From contig NZ_JQFA01000002.1 in the NCBI RefSeq assembly GCF_000763385.1, forward strand, positions 1,240,001 through 1,304,000: a stretch of DNA of 64,000 bases. Reading direction: 5' to 3'. This stretch comes from Leptolyngbya sp. KIOST-1. GTDB taxonomy: Bacteria; Cyanobacteriota; Cyanobacteriia; Phormidesmidales; Phormidesmidaceae. The notes under the pieces were generated by a model that saw only the letters and a program-made list of their open reading frames with translations, was not told where the DNA came from and ran no database searches. The first letter of the stretch is position 1; each line of letters starts with the position of its first letter. A program made the translations under genes and the position numbers. Of the stretch, positions 47,519 through 56,021 are shown in pieces.

Positions 47519-49033
47519 CAAGTGATAGAAGTGCCACCGGTTAAACCCGAGGTGGTGGAGTATCGATTGCATGGCCTGAGGTGCCCGTGCTGCGACACGG
47601 TAACCCGCGCCGAGCTGCCGTCGGGGGTCTCTGCCCTGGGCTATGGTGAACGACTGACGGCGATGGTGGCCTTGCTGAGTGGGGGGTACCGGCTGAGCTA
47701 TCGGCAGGTGTGTGCGGTGATGGACGACCTCTTCGGGGTGCGCCTCTCTCGTGGTGGCATCGGGCGTTTGCGGCAAGAAATCAGTGACGCGGTGAGTCCG
47801 GCGGTGGAGGAGGCCAAGGCCTACGTGCAGAGCCAACCCGTGATGCATAGTGATGAAACCAGTTACCCCCAAGGCAATCGAGACGGGGGAAATCCCCAGC
47901 GCACTAAAGGCTGGCTATGGGTGCTGGTGACGCCGCTGGTGAGTTTTTTCGAGGTGGTGCTCAGTCGGTCACAGGCGACTGCTAAAGCCCTGATTGGTGA
48001 AGAGTTTTCAGGAATTGTCACCTCTGACCGCTACAGCGCCTACCGGTGGATTGAGGTGACCCGATGGCAGGTGTGCTGGGCGCATCTGAAGCGAGACTTC
48101 ACCGCCATGGCAGACCGTAGCGGCGTCTCGCGTGAGATTGGCGAGGCGCTGCTGAGGCGGCAGCGGCGATTATTTCGCTGGTGGCACCGGGTGCGTGATG
48201 GCACCTTGGTACGCTCCGACTTTATCGAGTTCGTCAAACCCTTGCGGGCTGGCTTTAAGGCTGAACTCGTTGCGGCGACAGCCCTGCCTATCGCCATCGC
48301 CGAAAAGACGCCGCTAGCTAAAACCATCCGCACCTGCCAGCAACTCTTACAGGTAGAACCCGCCCTTTGGACGTTTGTGCAGACCCCAGGGGTGGAGCCG
48401 ACCAACAATGCTGCTGAGCGGGCGTTGCGTCCAGCGGTGATCTGGCGGCGCACCAGTTTTGGCTCCCAGTCTCATGGAGGAAGTCAGTTTCTGTTTGGCA
48501 ACATTTTGGGTGTAACCCCTGGCGATGTGCGCGATACGGCCATCATTGCCGCCCTGGTGCTGGTGACGGTTTTCCTGCTCTACAAAGAGCTGCTGTTCTA
48601 CAGTTTTGACCCCCTTGGGGCCCAGGCGGGCGGCCTGCCTACCGGAATGCTCAACGCCGGGCTGATGGTGCTGATTGCCCTGACGGTGGTGGCCAGCATG
48701 AAGGTGGTGGGGGTGATTCTGGTGCTGTCGCTGCTGATTGCACCGGGGGCGACGGCCTACCTGCTGGTGCCGCGCCTGCACCAGGTGATGGTGCTGGGAG
48801 CGGGGATTGGCGTGTTTTCCAGCGTCAGCGGCATGTACCTGAGCTACTACGTCAACCTGTCCTCGGGCCCGGCCATTGTGCTGGTGGTGTCGGCCCTGTT
48901 TGCCCTCGCCTTCTTGTTCAGCCCCCGCCACGGGGTGCTGGTGGGGCCGGGGCGAGGGCGATCGTGGCAGCAGCTACAGGCTGTAATAGTCAAGACTTTA
49001 TCTGACACTCCATGTAAACTTGTACTGACTTAG
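47156..49033 (+). pseudogene. IS66 transposase fused in frame to an ABC permease fragment
   Basis: 625 codons. Residues 1-445 are IS66-family transposase (N-terminal leucine-rich helix, KPPSTDGF, zinc-like CDACGASL, RCPCCDTVTR, catalytic MHSDETSY, VTSDRYSAYR, and the PTNNAAERALRPAVIWRRTSFGSQ block). At 48490-48491 it switches without a frame change into LFGNILGVTPGDVRDTAII, a membrane permease. The transposase lacks its last 60 or so residues, which survive in the second copy at 50467-50649. The chimera is unlikely to be an active transposase. Confidence 0.8.
48491..48981 (+). pseudogene. Fragment of a metal (Zn/Mn-type) ABC transporter permease
   Basis: About 163 codons with five hydrophobic stretches. 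Similar to ZnuB/MntB permeases: LFGNILGVTPGDV, LFYSFDPLGAQAGGLPTGMLN, and VVGVILVLSLLIAPGATAYLL. It begins inside the permease and is cut on the right by the IS481-type element. Codon use looks like normal chromosomal genes here, so it was picked up from a host operon (inference). Confidence 0.82.
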
Positions 49034-50169
49034 GAGTGTCACAATGAATACGCAAGAGAAGATTGTCAAGAACAAACTGGGCTTGCTCAACCTGGCTAAG
49101 ACCTTAGGCAATGTGTCCCAAGCCTGCAAAGTCATGGGCGTCTCGCGCGACACCTTCTACCGCTACCAGGAATTGTACGAAAGCGGTGGTGAATTGGCCT
49201 TGCAAGAGATTGATCGTCGCAAGCCCTGCGTGAAGAACCGGGTCGAGGCGGCCATTGAAGAGGCGGTGGTGGCGTTTGCGATCGAGCAACCGGCCTACGG
49301 TCAGATTCGCGTGTCCAATGAGATGAAAAAGCGTGGCCTGTTCGTCTCGCCCGGTGGGGTGCGCTCGATCTGGCTGCGCCATGACCTGCAAACCTTCGCC
49401 AAACGCCTTAAAGCGCTGGAAGCCAAAGCGGCCCAGGAAAACCTGATTCTCACCGAGGCCCAGGTGAAGGCACTGGAGAAAGCCAAGGAGGAGAAAGAGG
49501 CCCATGGCGAAATCGAAACCCACCACCCGGGCTATCTTGGGGCTCAGGACACGTTCTATGTGGGCCATCTCAAGGGCGTGGGGCGCATCTACCAGCAGAC
49601 CTTCATTGATACCTATACCCGAGTAGCCACCGTCAAACTCTATGACCGCAAGACGGCACTGGTCGCCGCTGACGTGCTCAATGACCGAGTGATTCCCTTC
49701 TTTGAGGCCCATGACGTACGCCTGTTGCGCATCCTCACCGACCGGGGAACCGAATACTGTGGCAACGTGGCCCACCACGAATACCAGCTGTATTTAGCGA
49801 TTGAGGACATTGACCACAGCCGTACCAAAGCCAAATCACCGCAGACCAATGGCATCTGTGAGCGATTTCACCGCACGATCCTCGAAGAGTTCTACCAGGT
49901 GGCGTTCCGCAAAAAGGTTTATCACAGTATCGAGGAACTCCAGAGCGATGTCGATGAGTGGCTTGAGTTTTATAATCAGGAGCGACCGCACTCAGGACGC
50001 TATTGCTACGGCAAGACCCCGATGCAGACCTGGATAGACAGCTTGCATCTAGCCAAAGCAAAACAGCTTGACCAACACGCAGAAGAGAAGGATAAAAATC
50101 AAACACGATCTGACAGCCTTCTACGTGTCTGATATGTCCCAACTGTCAGATGAAGTCTAAACTATTACA
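48982..50169 (+). mobile_element. IS481-family insertion sequence
   Basis: 1188 bp. Ends TGTAATAGT and ACTATTACA are complementary, with about 23 of 26 terminal bases matching overall. It carries one intact transposase. The flanks (AGGC on the left, CGTG on the right) do not form a target duplication: the left flank is ABC permease, the right flank is IS66. Confidence 0.82.
49044..50132 (+). CDS. IS481-family transposase
   Basis: 362 residues. A helix-turn-helix N terminus ([20 protein letters not shown]) and an rve-type catalytic core: [11 protein letters not shown] (Asp), [12 protein letters not shown] (Asp) and [20 protein letters not shown] (Glu). The frame is intact and of normal length, preceded by AGGAG just upstream of the ATG. 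It is probably functional. Confidence 0.92.
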   Translation: MNTQEKIVKNKLGLLNLAKTLGNVSQACKVMGVSRDTFYRYQELYESGGELALQEIDRRKPCVKNRVEAAIEEAVVAFAIEQPAYGQIRVSNEMKKRGLFVSPGGVRSIWLRHDLQTFAKRLKALEAKAAQENLILTEAQVKALEKAKEEKEAHGEIETHHPGYLGAQDTFYVGHLKGVGRIYQQTFIDTYTRVATVKLYDRKTALVAADVLNDRVIPFFEAHDVRLLRILTDRGTEYCGNVAHHEYQLYLAIEDIDHSRTKAKSPQTNGICERFHRTILEEFYQVAFRKKVYHSIEELQSDVDEWLEFYNQERPHSGRYCYGKTPMQTWIDSLHLAKAKQLDQHAEEKDKNQTRSDSLLRV

Positions 50170-50649
50170 CGTGATGGCACCTTGGTACGCTCCGACTTTA
50201 TCGAGTTCGTCAAACCCTTGCGGGCTGGCTTTAAGGCTGAACTCGTTGCGGCGACAGCCCTGCCTATCGCCATCGCCGAAAAGACGCCGCTAGCTAAAAC
50301 CATCCGCACCTGCCAGCAACTCTTACAGGTAGAACCCGCCCTTTGGACGTTTGTGCAGACCCCAGGGGTGGAGCCGACCAACAATGCTGCTGAGCGGGCG
50401 TTGCGTCCAGCGGTGATCTGGCGGCGCACCAGTTTTGGCTCCCAGTCTCATGGAGGAAGTCAGTTTGTCTCGCGCATGCTGACGGTGGTCACCTCCTTGA
50501 AGGCTCAGCATCGCAATGTCTTGGCCTTCCTCAGTCAAACCTGTGCCGCCGCTCGGTTGAACCGGCCCGCGCCATCTTTACTTCCTCAATTTGAGCCCGA
50601 GCAGGAGGACTCTCTGGAGGCTCATGGTCAGCCTCTCTCTCTAGCTTAG
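50170..50649 (+). pseudogene. IS66 transposase C-terminal fragment, second copy
   Basis: Encodes VRDGTLVRSDFIEFVKPLRA through the conserved PTNNAAERALRPAVI block to a native C terminus (SRMLTVVTSLKAQHRNVLAF...). Bases 50170-50466 duplicate 48194-48490. It has no start of its own. Joined to the upstream copy at the shared GGSQF, a 505-residue intact transposase can be reconstructed. Confidence 0.8.
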
Positions 50650-50672
50650 AAAGTTCGATGAGGGACGCTTAC

Positions 50673-50680
50673 GAAGCAGA
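50673..50680. repeat. 8-bp target-site duplication, IS66 composite (right)
   Basis: GAAGCAGA after the right IS66 end; identical to 46657-46664. Confidence 0.85.
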
Positions 50681-51757
50681 TAACCAGGCTTTGATGGATG
50701 CCATTCCCGATTTACTCATTCGGGCCAGCCGAGATGGGACTTACCTGGACATACAAGGCCGCCATCGGTTTGCGCTCTATCAAGGCGATCATTTTGGGGT
50801 GAATACTACCGTTTATGATTCTCTGCCGCCCGCAGAAGCCCAGCGGCGGATGCAACATATCCAAAGGACCTTAGACACCGGCCTGATGCAGGTCTATGAG
50901 CAACAGCTCAATATCGACGGACAGTTGCAATACGAAGAAGTGCGCATGGTCACAACGGGCGCAGACGAAGTGCTGATGATCATTCGCAACATCACCGAGC
51001 AGAAACGGGCGGAAATTGCCCTACGCATTGCCGAAGACAACTACCGCAGCATTTTTGAAAATGCCGTGGAAGGCATTTTTCAGTCGTCCCCAGCAGGCCA
51101 CTTTATCAAGGTCAACCCGGCCCTGGCCAGAATCTACGGCTATGACTCGCCCGGTGAAATGATCAAGAGCATTACCAATATTTCAGACCAGCTCTATGTG
51201 GATGCTGAGCGGCGGGCTGAGTTTATCGCTGCGATCGAGCAGCATGGCGTTGTCAAAGACTTTGAGTACCGCTGCTACTGCAAAGACGGCAGCATTATCT
51301 GGACTCAAGTGGATGCCCGCGTGGTGAGAGACGACAATGACAATGCACTCTACTACGAGGGCATTGTGCAGGACATTACCGAACGAAAACGACGCGAAGA
51401 TCAACTCCGGCAACAGCTCAAGGAACTGCAAATTGAAATCGACCACCAGAAACGCGCCGAAGAAGTCGCGACCCTGACCGCCAGCAGCTACTTTCAGGAA
51501 GTGCAGCAGGAGGTAACAGCGATTAATTTGGAGGAATTTTGGGGTTAAAGACTGCATATTAATCCCGAATCATCCGTATATCTTTTTGAGCACGAGGCTC
51601 GTCTGTATTATCACTGGAGCAAATCAAGACGCAATACAGTCACTGATACTTTCACTGCCAATTTCTCCAGTGATGATCTTAGCTCGTTCAACTGATCTAG
51701 TCAGTAATTCCACGTTCACTCTTGACCGAAACACCAAAACTACTCTAGGTGCCTACC

Positions 51758-52630
51758 ATGTCTATAAATCAAACATTGAAATCATTGAATGGAGCAGTTG
51801 TTGTCATACAATCCTTACGGAATCCGGGCAATTATGTTGATGCCCACAACTCTAAAGAAGGAAGAATTAACGGCTGTCCCAGAAGTAATTTAGTTGATGC
51901 TATATGGACTAAATTCATACTTCACCACATTCAAAACAACATTGTGTGCCTTGAGGCAGTTCGCTATCCAGATCATTACTTTGACATGAACACTGACAAG
52001 CCAAAAATCAAGAATGGAGACAGATATCAGGAGTTGAAACTCACTCATTTCAATGTAATACCTCGGGATCAAGACTGGGCCTTATTTTCAATCTTTGGCG
52101 AAGCGGATCTCTCAAATGTAGGAATAAGATCCGAAAGATGGACTGACCGTTGGTGGGATGCACATACATCCAAGAGACTGCTGGGAGCAAAGCATGACAG
52201 AGGTAATCGGCCTGCTGATTCTTGGGGTAAGTTCGAGATAAGCTTTCCGGCTTTGCCCGAGGATCGTTATGAGTTAGTAGCCTCCAAAAAGAATGAAACA
52301 AGTTTCGCAATTGACCATTCATTTAGCTATGAGTCAGGGGTATCGAGGACAGATTCTAAAGGCTTTGAAGAATCATCATCGCTTTCATTGGAATTGCAGA
52401 AGAACTTTGGAGTTGCAGCAAACATTGGGCCTAGTGCTTCTGCCAAGTTTACTGTGACAAATACTTCTGTATGGAAAAGCTCAACAAGTGAAACCTTCTC
52501 AATGGCAAAAAAAACTGGAACGAGCGTCACGGTTCCGCCAGACAAGGGAATTAAAATTTACCAGCTTCAGGGAAGGTATGGTTCGCTTAATATAGGCACT
52601 CATCATTTCAGAAAAGAAGAATACGAATAA
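51758..52630 (+). CDS. Predicted aerolysin-type pore-forming protein with beta-trefoil-like N terminus
   Basis: 290 residues from ATG 51758. The N-terminal half looks like repeated beta-trefoil units (VVVIQSLRNPGNYVDAHN, NIVCLEAVRYPDHYFDMNT, AIWTKFIL), suggesting ligand or glycan binding. The C-terminal half resembles the aerolysin/ETX-MTX2 pore-forming fold: a Ser/Thr-rich amphipathic hairpin (FSYESGVSRTDSKGFEESSS; SAKFTVTNTSVWKSSTSE) then VTVPPDKGIKIYQLQGRYGS. No signal peptide is visible. The gene is AT-rich next to GC-rich genes, as if acquired by transfer. A perfect terminator-like hairpin follows. The assignment is from pattern, not from a database match. Confidence 0.6.
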   Translation: MSINQTLKSLNGAVVVIQSLRNPGNYVDAHNSKEGRINGCPRSNLVDAIWTKFILHHIQNNIVCLEAVRYPDHYFDMNTDKPKIKNGDRYQELKLTHFNVIPRDQDWALFSIFGEADLSNVGIRSERWTDRWWDAHTSKRLLGAKHDRGNRPADSWGKFEISFPALPEDRYELVASKKNETSFAIDHSFSYESGVSRTDSKGFEESSSLSLELQKNFGVAANIGPSASAKFTVTNTSVWKSSTSETFSMAKKTGTSVTVPPDKGIKIYQLQGRYGSLNIGTHHFRKEEYE

Positions 52631-52685
52631 GAAGTGCTTTAAATTGCACTTTGTTTTTAGCTGTGTTGGTCATCCAAAAACATTT

Positions 52686-52720
52686 AGCAAAGCTGACCTT
52701 AGGGAAAGGTCAGCTTTGCT
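52686..52720 (+). terminator. 15-bp perfect hairpin after the pore-forming-like gene
   Basis: AGCAAAGCTGACCTT (52686-52700) pairs exactly with AAGGTCAGCTTTGCT (52706-52720) around AGGGA. It lies 55 bp after the stop. No strong T-tract follows, so it could also act as an RNA-stabilising element. Confidence 0.6.
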
Positions 52721-52764
52721 GGTCTATGTTTACTGGATCTATAAGTGAAAAGCTTAAACACCAC

Positions 52765-52840
52765 TGTCATTGCAAGTGAAGTGAAGCAATTCCTATAAGG
52801 CAGTTGCTATTCGGGAACTGCTTCGCTTCGCACCTGATGA
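52765..52840. repeat. GTCATTGC(A)AGTGAAGTGAAGC palindromic repeat
   Basis: GTGAAGTGAAGCAATTCC and GGAACTGCTTCGCTTCGCAC are near-complementary arms about 20 bp apart, with TGTCATTGCAA before the first arm. This matches a palindromic repeat type common in many bacteria. Confidence 0.55.
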
Positions 52841-53366
52841 CTTCTTAGATTACTTATCTATGAGTCCATTGCCTTTCGCCTTATAAGTTGTATTTTTTTG
52901 ATTAGATATTGCCAAAAAATGAGTGACTCAATGAATTAGCCTAAATGAATGAATTAATGATTTTTCTCTGCTGATCCATCAAAAAACGGCTACATAATAT
53001 CTTTTACCTTCTAAGGCAGTCTTATTCCAGACAAGCACTAGTTGCACCTTTATGATTTAATAAAACTTCTCTTTCTAATGGCCTAATGGCGTTTTCTCAG
53101 AGATAGCTTTTGCCTACTCCTAAGTTTATTCTAGACAGGCCATCGTCATTCATCCACAGCTTTTGAAAGCCAAATCAGTCAGCAGTGGCCGTAAACTTTA
53201 TACACTTGTAATCTCAACGCTAAAATTCACAGTCTCTAGCTCTATCTTATCTGTTTAACCAAGTGAGTGAAAGATAACTGAACTGCTGAATGGCTATCAT
53301 GGCATTTTCATAGCAGTGATAGCGGTTACACTTTTCAAGATACATCTTTTCTCCAAGCGGCTACCT
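52841..53366. other. AT-rich intergenic region
   Basis: No gene supported. Short TTTTT and TAAAA tracts occur, and the sequence is clearly AT-richer than the genes to the right. It marks the right border of the accessory block. Confidence 0.4.
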
Positions 53367-55976
53367 ATGGTTCAGAGGGTTCATTCTCACTGGTTTCAAC
53401 TGTCTCGGCTCTGCGTCTGTCTGCTTTTGGGGGTACTCCTCGCCAGTGCGCTGCCAGTAAGCCATAGCGTTGTTTTTTCTAGAGAAACGACTAAGGCGGC
53501 TTTAGTCACTGCTGCTATCCATTCGCCAGAGGATTTTCTAGGCCAAGGCCGCCAAGCCTACACCGCCCAGCGCTTCAGCGCAGCCGCAGCCGCCTGGGAA
53601 GAGGCCGTGGCCGCGACCTCCAACCAACCGCTCAACCAAGCCCTGGCCCTCAGCTATCTCACCCTGGCGTACCAGCAGCTCAGCCAGTGGGACGCCGCTG
53701 ATCGCGCCATCACCCGCAGCTTAAACCTCCTCGCCACCGCCCCCGACTCGGCTCAAAAGCTGGCCGTGAGCGCCCAGGTGCACAACACCCTCGGTGGCCT
53801 GCAATTTGCTCGAGGGCAGACCCAGGCCGCCCTGGAGACTTGGCAAACCGCCGCCAAGCTGTACCGACAAACCGGCGATGAAAGCCGCTACGTCAACGCG
53901 CTCTTGAACCAGGTACAGGCCCAGCAGTCTTTGGGGTATTACCAGCCCGCGCGGCGCACCCTGGCTACCCTGGAGCAGCGTTTGCCGCAGCAGTCGCGCC
54001 CCGTGCAGGTGCTGGGCTATCAGCGGCTGGGGCAAACCTATCGCCTGCTGGGCGACCTGGAATTGGCGCAATCTCATTTGCAGACGGCCTTGGAACTGGC
54101 GCAGCGGGAGGGCTTAGCCACAGGGGCGATTTTGTTAGGACTGGCCAACACGGCCCAGGGGCGGGGAGATTGGCTGGGGGCGATCGCCCTCTACCAGCAA
54201 GCCGAACAGTCCCAGGCCGCCGACATTCGCCTCAAAGCCCGCCTGAACCGACTCAGCCTGTTAGCCCAGCACGACCCTGAAGCCGCTCAACCGCTGGCAG
54301 CCACCCTGCCGGGGGAACTAGCCGAAATGCCCCCAGGGCGCGGCCAGATCTACGCCTATATCAACGCTGCCCAAAGCCTGCTCCAGCTCAAAACACCTAC
54401 CGAGATTGAAACGGCGGCTCAACTGCTGGCCCATGCGATTCAACAGAGCATGGCTTTGCAGGATACCCGCGCCGAAGCCTATGCCAGAGGCTACCTGGGT
54501 CACGCCTACGAGGTCTCCCAACAGTGGCGCGAGGCACAGCAGCTCACCGAGCAAGCCCTGACCCTGGCGCGATCCCTCAATGCCGCCGATATCGCCTACC
54601 AGTGGCAGTGGCAGATGGGTCGCCTGCTCAACCAGCAGGGCCAACGAGCCGCCGCCCTGCCCGCCTACCGGGCCGCCTTCACCACCCTCCAGTCCCTCAA
54701 GCAGGATCTGGTCGCCGTGAGCGATGACCTACAGTTTTCCTTTCGCGACAGCGTCGAGCCCGTCTACCGCGAGCTAGTCGATCTGCTGCTACAACCCGAA
54801 TCCCAAGCGGGTCTACCCTCTTCCCCACCTCCCCATCCCCCCACCTCCCCATCTCTCCCTTCCGACAGCCTAGCCGAAGCCCGCTCAGTCATCGAAGCCT
54901 TGCAGATTGCCGAACTCAACAACTTCTTTAGAACTGCCTGCCTGGAAGGTCAGCAGGTCGCCCTGGAGGCGGTGAGTCAGTCCACCACCGGCGTCATTTA
55001 CCCAATTATTCTGCCGGATCGGCTGGAGATCATTGCCAGTCTGCCAGGGCAGCCCCTGCGGCAGTACACCAGCCCAGTGCCCCAGGCAGAGCTGGAGCAG
55101 ACTCTGACGGACTGGCGACAAAATCTAGAACGGCGGTTCACTGCCCCCGAGGGCAGAGCCCTGGGGCAGCAGCTCTACCGCTGGCTGATTGCGCCGATGC
55201 AAGCCGCCCTGGCCGAAACCCACCCCCAAACCCTGGTCTTTGTGCTGGATGGAGCCCTGCGGAATACCTCTATGGCGGCGCTGTACGACGGGGAGCGGTA
55301 TTTGGTGGAAGACTATGCGATCGCCCTCTCCCCCGGTCTCCAACTCCTCGGCCCCCGCCCGTTGCAGGCCACCCGGATGGCGGCCCTTCTGGCAGGGTTA
55401 ACCGAGGCCCGCCATGGCTTTAGCGCCCTCACCAACGTGAAGGACGAAATTCAAACCATTCAGGCGCTACTCGACAGCCGGGTACTGTTTGACGAGCGGT
55501 TCACCACCACTGCCCTGACCCAGAAGATCGCCCAGACTGAGCTGCCCATTGTGCACCTGGCCACCCACGCCCAGTACAGCTCAAACCTGCAAGACACCTT
55601 CATTCTGGCCTGGGATCGCCCGATTCCGGTGGATGAGCTGAGCCTCCTGCTCAGCGCTGGGGATCAGATCCGGGTGGAACCCATTGAACTGCTGGTGCTC
55701 AGCGCCTGTGAGACAGCCACCGGGGGCAATCGTGCCGCCCTGGGTCTGGCGGGTCTTTCGCTCCAGGCGGGGGCCCGCAGCACCCTGGCTTCCCTGTGGA
55801 ATTTAGACGACGCTTCCGGGGCGTATTTTATTCGCCAGTTCTATCAGGCCCTGGCCCAGCCCGGCACCACCAAAGCCGAGGCGCTGCGCCAGGCTCAACT
55901 AGCGTTGCTACAGCATCCCGACTACCGCCATCCCATCTACTGGTCGGCCTATGTGCTGGTGGGAAATTGGCTGTAG
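53367..55976 (+). CDS. Secreted TPR-CHAT protein
   Basis: 869 residues from ATG 53367. The N terminus has a signal peptide (LCVCLLLGVLLASALPVSHS). Residues about 60-470 are TPR-like helical repeats. A Pro/Ser-rich linker encoded by a CTCCCCATC-type repeat (54818-54868) precedes the C-terminal CHAT domain: FVLDGALRNTSMAALYDG, IVHLATHAQYSS (His), LLVLSACETATGGN (Cys) and ARSTLASLWNLDDASG. The intact His-Cys pair suggests an active peptidase acting outside the cytoplasm. The TpsB gene follows after 45 bp. Confidence 0.92.
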   Translation: MVQRVHSHWFQLSRLCVCLLLGVLLASALPVSHSVVFSRETTKAALVTAAIHSPEDFLGQGRQAYTAQRFSAAAAAWEEAVAATSNQPLNQALALSYLTLAYQQLSQWDAADRAITRSLNLLATAPDSAQKLAVSAQVHNTLGGLQFARGQTQAALETWQTAAKLYRQTGDESRYVNALLNQVQAQQSLGYYQPARRTLATLEQRLPQQSRPVQVLGYQRLGQTYRLLGDLELAQSHLQTALELAQREGLATGAILLGLANTAQGRGDWLGAIALYQQAEQSQAADIRLKARLNRLSLLAQHDPEAAQPLAATLPGELAEMPPGRGQIYAYINAAQSLLQLKTPTEIETAAQLLAHAIQQSMALQDTRAEAYARGYLGHAYEVSQQWREAQQLTEQALTLARSLNAADIAYQWQWQMGRLLNQQGQRAAALPAYRAAFTTLQSLKQDLVAVSDDLQFSFRDSVEPVYRELVDLLLQPESQAGLPSSPPPHPPTSPSLPSDSLAEARSVIEALQIAELNNFFRTACLEGQQVALEAVSQSTTGVIYPIILPDRLEIIASLPGQPLRQYTSPVPQAELEQTLTDWRQNLERRFTAPEGRALGQQLYRWLIAPMQAALAETHPQTLVFVLDGALRNTSMAALYDGERYLVEDYAIALSPGLQLLGPRPLQATRMAALLAGLTEARHGFSALTNVKDEIQTIQALLDSRVLFDERFTTTALTQKIAQTELPIVHLATHAQYSSNLQDTFILAWDRPIPVDELSLLLSAGDQIRVEPIELLVLSACETATGGNRAALGLAGLSLQAGARSTLASLWNLDDASGAYFIRQFYQALAQPGTTKAEALRQAQLALLQHPDYRHPIYWSAYVLVGNWL

Positions 55977-56021
55977 GCCTATAATGTGACCGCCACTACA
56001 CAGCTGCTCTAAAAATCTGCG

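Larger units (their letters stand above)
46665..50672 (+). mobile_element. Rearranged IS66-family element carrying foreign DNA
   Basis: 4008 bp. Left end GTAACCGTCCC and right end GTAAGCGTCCC (as reverse complement) are IS66-type inverted ends, flanked by the 8-bp duplication GAAGCAGA. Inside, in order: a 424-bp tandem duplication of the left end, an almost complete transposase gene, a metal ABC transporter permease fragment (48491-48981), a complete IS481-type element (48982-50169), and a second copy of the transposase 3' end (50170-50672). It lacks IS66 tnpA/tnpB and fits the single-ORF ISBst12-like group. Confidence 0.82.
45060..51548 (+). pseudogene. PAS-PAS-PAS sensor with conserved tail, split by two insertion sequences
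   Basis: Starting at GTG 45060, the gene encodes a PAS-like domain up to EEARLI (45420). A 1147-bp ISKra4-type element interrupts it, then the frame resumes at 46577 (PLNQIEVLVIVRDRNQQKR). It is interrupted again at 46665 by an IS66-derived composite and resumes at 50681 with DNQALMDAIPDLLIRASRD. A third PAS domain follows, then the tail QLKELQIEIDHQK...LEEFWG, ending at 51548. Removing both elements and one copy of each target duplication gives exactly 1317 bp (438 residues) in frame. Its PAS and tail match the preceding gene closely, so the two arose by duplication. It may still be expressed as fragments (for example 50658 onward). Confidence 0.88.

Noticed and set aside
50182-50649. A separate full transposase gene
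   Set aside because: It only duplicates the last part of the IS66 transposase and has no N terminus; it is a fragment of the rearranged element.
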